A stretch of DNA of 64,000 nt, from contig JAMXIF010001210.1 in the NCBI GenBank assembly GCA_028583685.1, forward strand, positions 8,596,828 through 8,660,827, written 5' to 3'. Positions 62,411 through 64,000 of the stretch are shown piece after piece. Every line of letters begins with the position of its first letter. Position 1 is the stretch's first letter. Made by a program: the position numbers and the translations under genes. Under the pieces are notes generated by a model. It did not search any database. It saw nothing but the letters and a program-made list of their open reading frames with translations, and had not been told where the DNA came from. The DNA comes from Petaurus breviceps papuanus. Taxonomy: Eukaryota > Chordata > Mammalia > Diprotodontia > Petauridae.

Positions 62411-62689
62411 AACATTGTTTACATAGATACAATAGACATTACTGTTTTATTCGGTATATGGATCACACAGGTAAAATAATTTGAAAAGGGAGGGAAATAT
62501 AGTAATATTTTGAAGAAATATTGAGGCTAGGTTACACTCAGGTTTTATAATACCTTCATATATACCAAAATAGAATTATTTGAATTTCATAGAGGAGGAA
62601 ACTGCATACCTTAAGTATGGGATGAACAGTGGCAGAGTTCGGAATTAAAATCAAGGTGCCCTGACACCTAGTTCCTTCCTTCCTACATG

Positions 62690-62900
62690 GCAGAGTTGAA
62701 AGTAGACCTGGAGTCAAGAATCTGAGTTCAAACTGCCATAGACCCTTGTTAGTCAGGTGATCCTGGGCAAGTCCCTTCACCTATATCTCTTCCTCATCTA
62801 TAAAATGGGAATGATGATAGTACCTATCTCCCAAGGTTGTGAGGATAACATAAGATTTGTAAAGGTCTTTGCAAACCTCAAAGTACTATATAAATATCCC
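62690..62900 (+). mobile_element. MIR-like CORE-SINE, sense
   Basis: GATCCTGGGCAAGTCCCTTC, TTCCTCATCTATAAAATGGG, CCCAAGGTTGTGAGGATAAC, GCAAACCTCAAAGTACTATA. Confidence 0.88.
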
Positions 62901-62954
62901 ATTATCCCACACATCCTTCCTCAGCAAAATAATATTCATTAACATCTTGAAAAA

Positions 62955-63085
62955 TGATCTGAGACATTTGAAAAAATATAACGTACTTGGTGTAAAGCCC
63001 TGTGCTAGGCACTGGGTATACAGACTTTTGTCCGTATACAAATGAGTCCCTTTCTTCAAAGACATTTCTAACTGACTCGACAAAT
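62955..63085 (-). mobile_element. L2 LINE terminus fragment, antisense
   Basis: GCCCTGTGCTAGGCACTGGG and GTCCCTTTCTTCAAAGACAT. Confidence 0.65.
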
Positions 63086-64000
63086 ATAATATATGTAACA
63101 GTTATTATTCGGGCTCCCACTACCTGAAAGCCTGGTTTGTTACATTTCTCACCTATCCCAAGTTTTTCTAGTTCCTTTAATGAGGTTGAGGAACATCTAG
63201 TCTTTGCCATTTGTTCAAGTCCCCAGAACCCCAGTTCTATTTAACCGTTTAAGAGCTAGAGTAGGTTTTTCAAAAGTATAGCAGGAACAGACTAACAAAA
63301 ACCCATATCTTGTCCCTCTTCTGCTAATTCCCTCTATACACGCCCCTCCCCCACACCCCATACCACTTTACTCTCTAGGGACATGAAAGAGATGAGCTTC
63401 ACAATTTAGTTTAGTTTGTGTGTAGCCAAGTTCCAAGTCTAACGGTCTTCCTATCACTACCCCCACCCCCCCTCTCATCTTGGCACACGGCACTGGGCTT
63501 CTAAGGGCTTTTTTACTGGGGGCACAGCAACATTTAGCCTGGAATCCTGACCCTGAAATCCCCACAGCTTAAGTTTCTGGATCCAAGGACCCTACTATCT
63601 TCATCTAGAACTAAAAAGGATAAGCCAAACAGAACAAAACCCCAAACCTTTTTCCTGAGGTTATAGGGTCTAACTAAAGAATTGGAAGGTAGTCCTTCCC
63701 CCAGCTTAGTTCATGGTACTCACATTGTAACTGTATGAGACCTTTTCCCCTGGATCAAGATGTTCTGATCTAGTAGTTTTAAAAATATAGCCTGTACTAG
63801 CTTTGTGGACTCTCCCTCCCTTGTAAGGTAAGGGGATATCAAATGTCTTCTCCTAGAAGCAAGTCTGCCTCTCTCACATGGGTTCCTCTCTCTTAAGTGA
63901 TATGGGCATGAACAAACCCCTGTTACACATATATGGTGAGCAATATATATGTGATGATTTGAGGAGAGAGGGTACACATAAGTGAAACACCTGAAGGAAA

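Overview
This is AT-rich mammalian genomic DNA with very low coding density. It is almost certainly marsupial. Its youngest short interspersed repeats are tRNA-headed SINEs of the marsupial type: one form ends in an A-tail, the other carries a CORE domain and an RTE/BovB-like tail. They lie on a background of old L2, CR1/L3 and MIR copies and hAT-like DNA transposons. No sign of bacterial, plasmid or viral gene organisation was seen. The species cannot be fixed from the sequence alone.

The only host gene recognised is ERBB4 (receptor tyrosine kinase HER4), on the plus strand. Five consecutive coding exons are present at 29877-30032, 31980-32055, 40403-40549, 42676-42773 and 44358-44528, with GT/AG borders and exact phase continuity. 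They match human exons 21-25 and encode human residues 830-1045: catalytic loop, DFG motif, activation loop, rest of the kinase C-lobe, and the start of the cytoplasmic tail with the first PPxY motif (PPIY). As far as I recall the human protein, the translation is identical. The next human exon, the alternative 48-bp CYT-1 cassette (human 1046-1061), was not found in the remaining 19.5 kb, so intron 25 continues past the window.

Region by region: 1-29876 is the end of the large intron 20. It holds MIR, L2 and SINE copies, a hAT-like element with a fold-back element and a SINE nested inside it (15203-16038), a decayed LINE resembling the Dong/R4 clade, a LINE 3' fragment that still encodes a C2H2 zinc finger (24000-24172), and a 163-codon minus-strand frame crossing a SINE (10037-10528). 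30033-42675 is introns 21-23, including a CR1/L3 LINE, L2 copies and simple repeats. 44529-64000 is intron 25: a 7SL RNA pseudogene (44959-45241), a hAT-like MITE (45411-45614), a long antisense L2 hit by three later SINEs (48251-50165), and another L2 with remnants of reverse transcriptase (58600-59880).

The five exons act as one unit of one spliced transcript. I found no evidence of a new multi-gene system. The most unusual material is in the mobile-element layer: the fold-back element that shares its tail with the zinc-finger LINE, the R4-like LINE, and the SINE that entered a reading frame without closing it.
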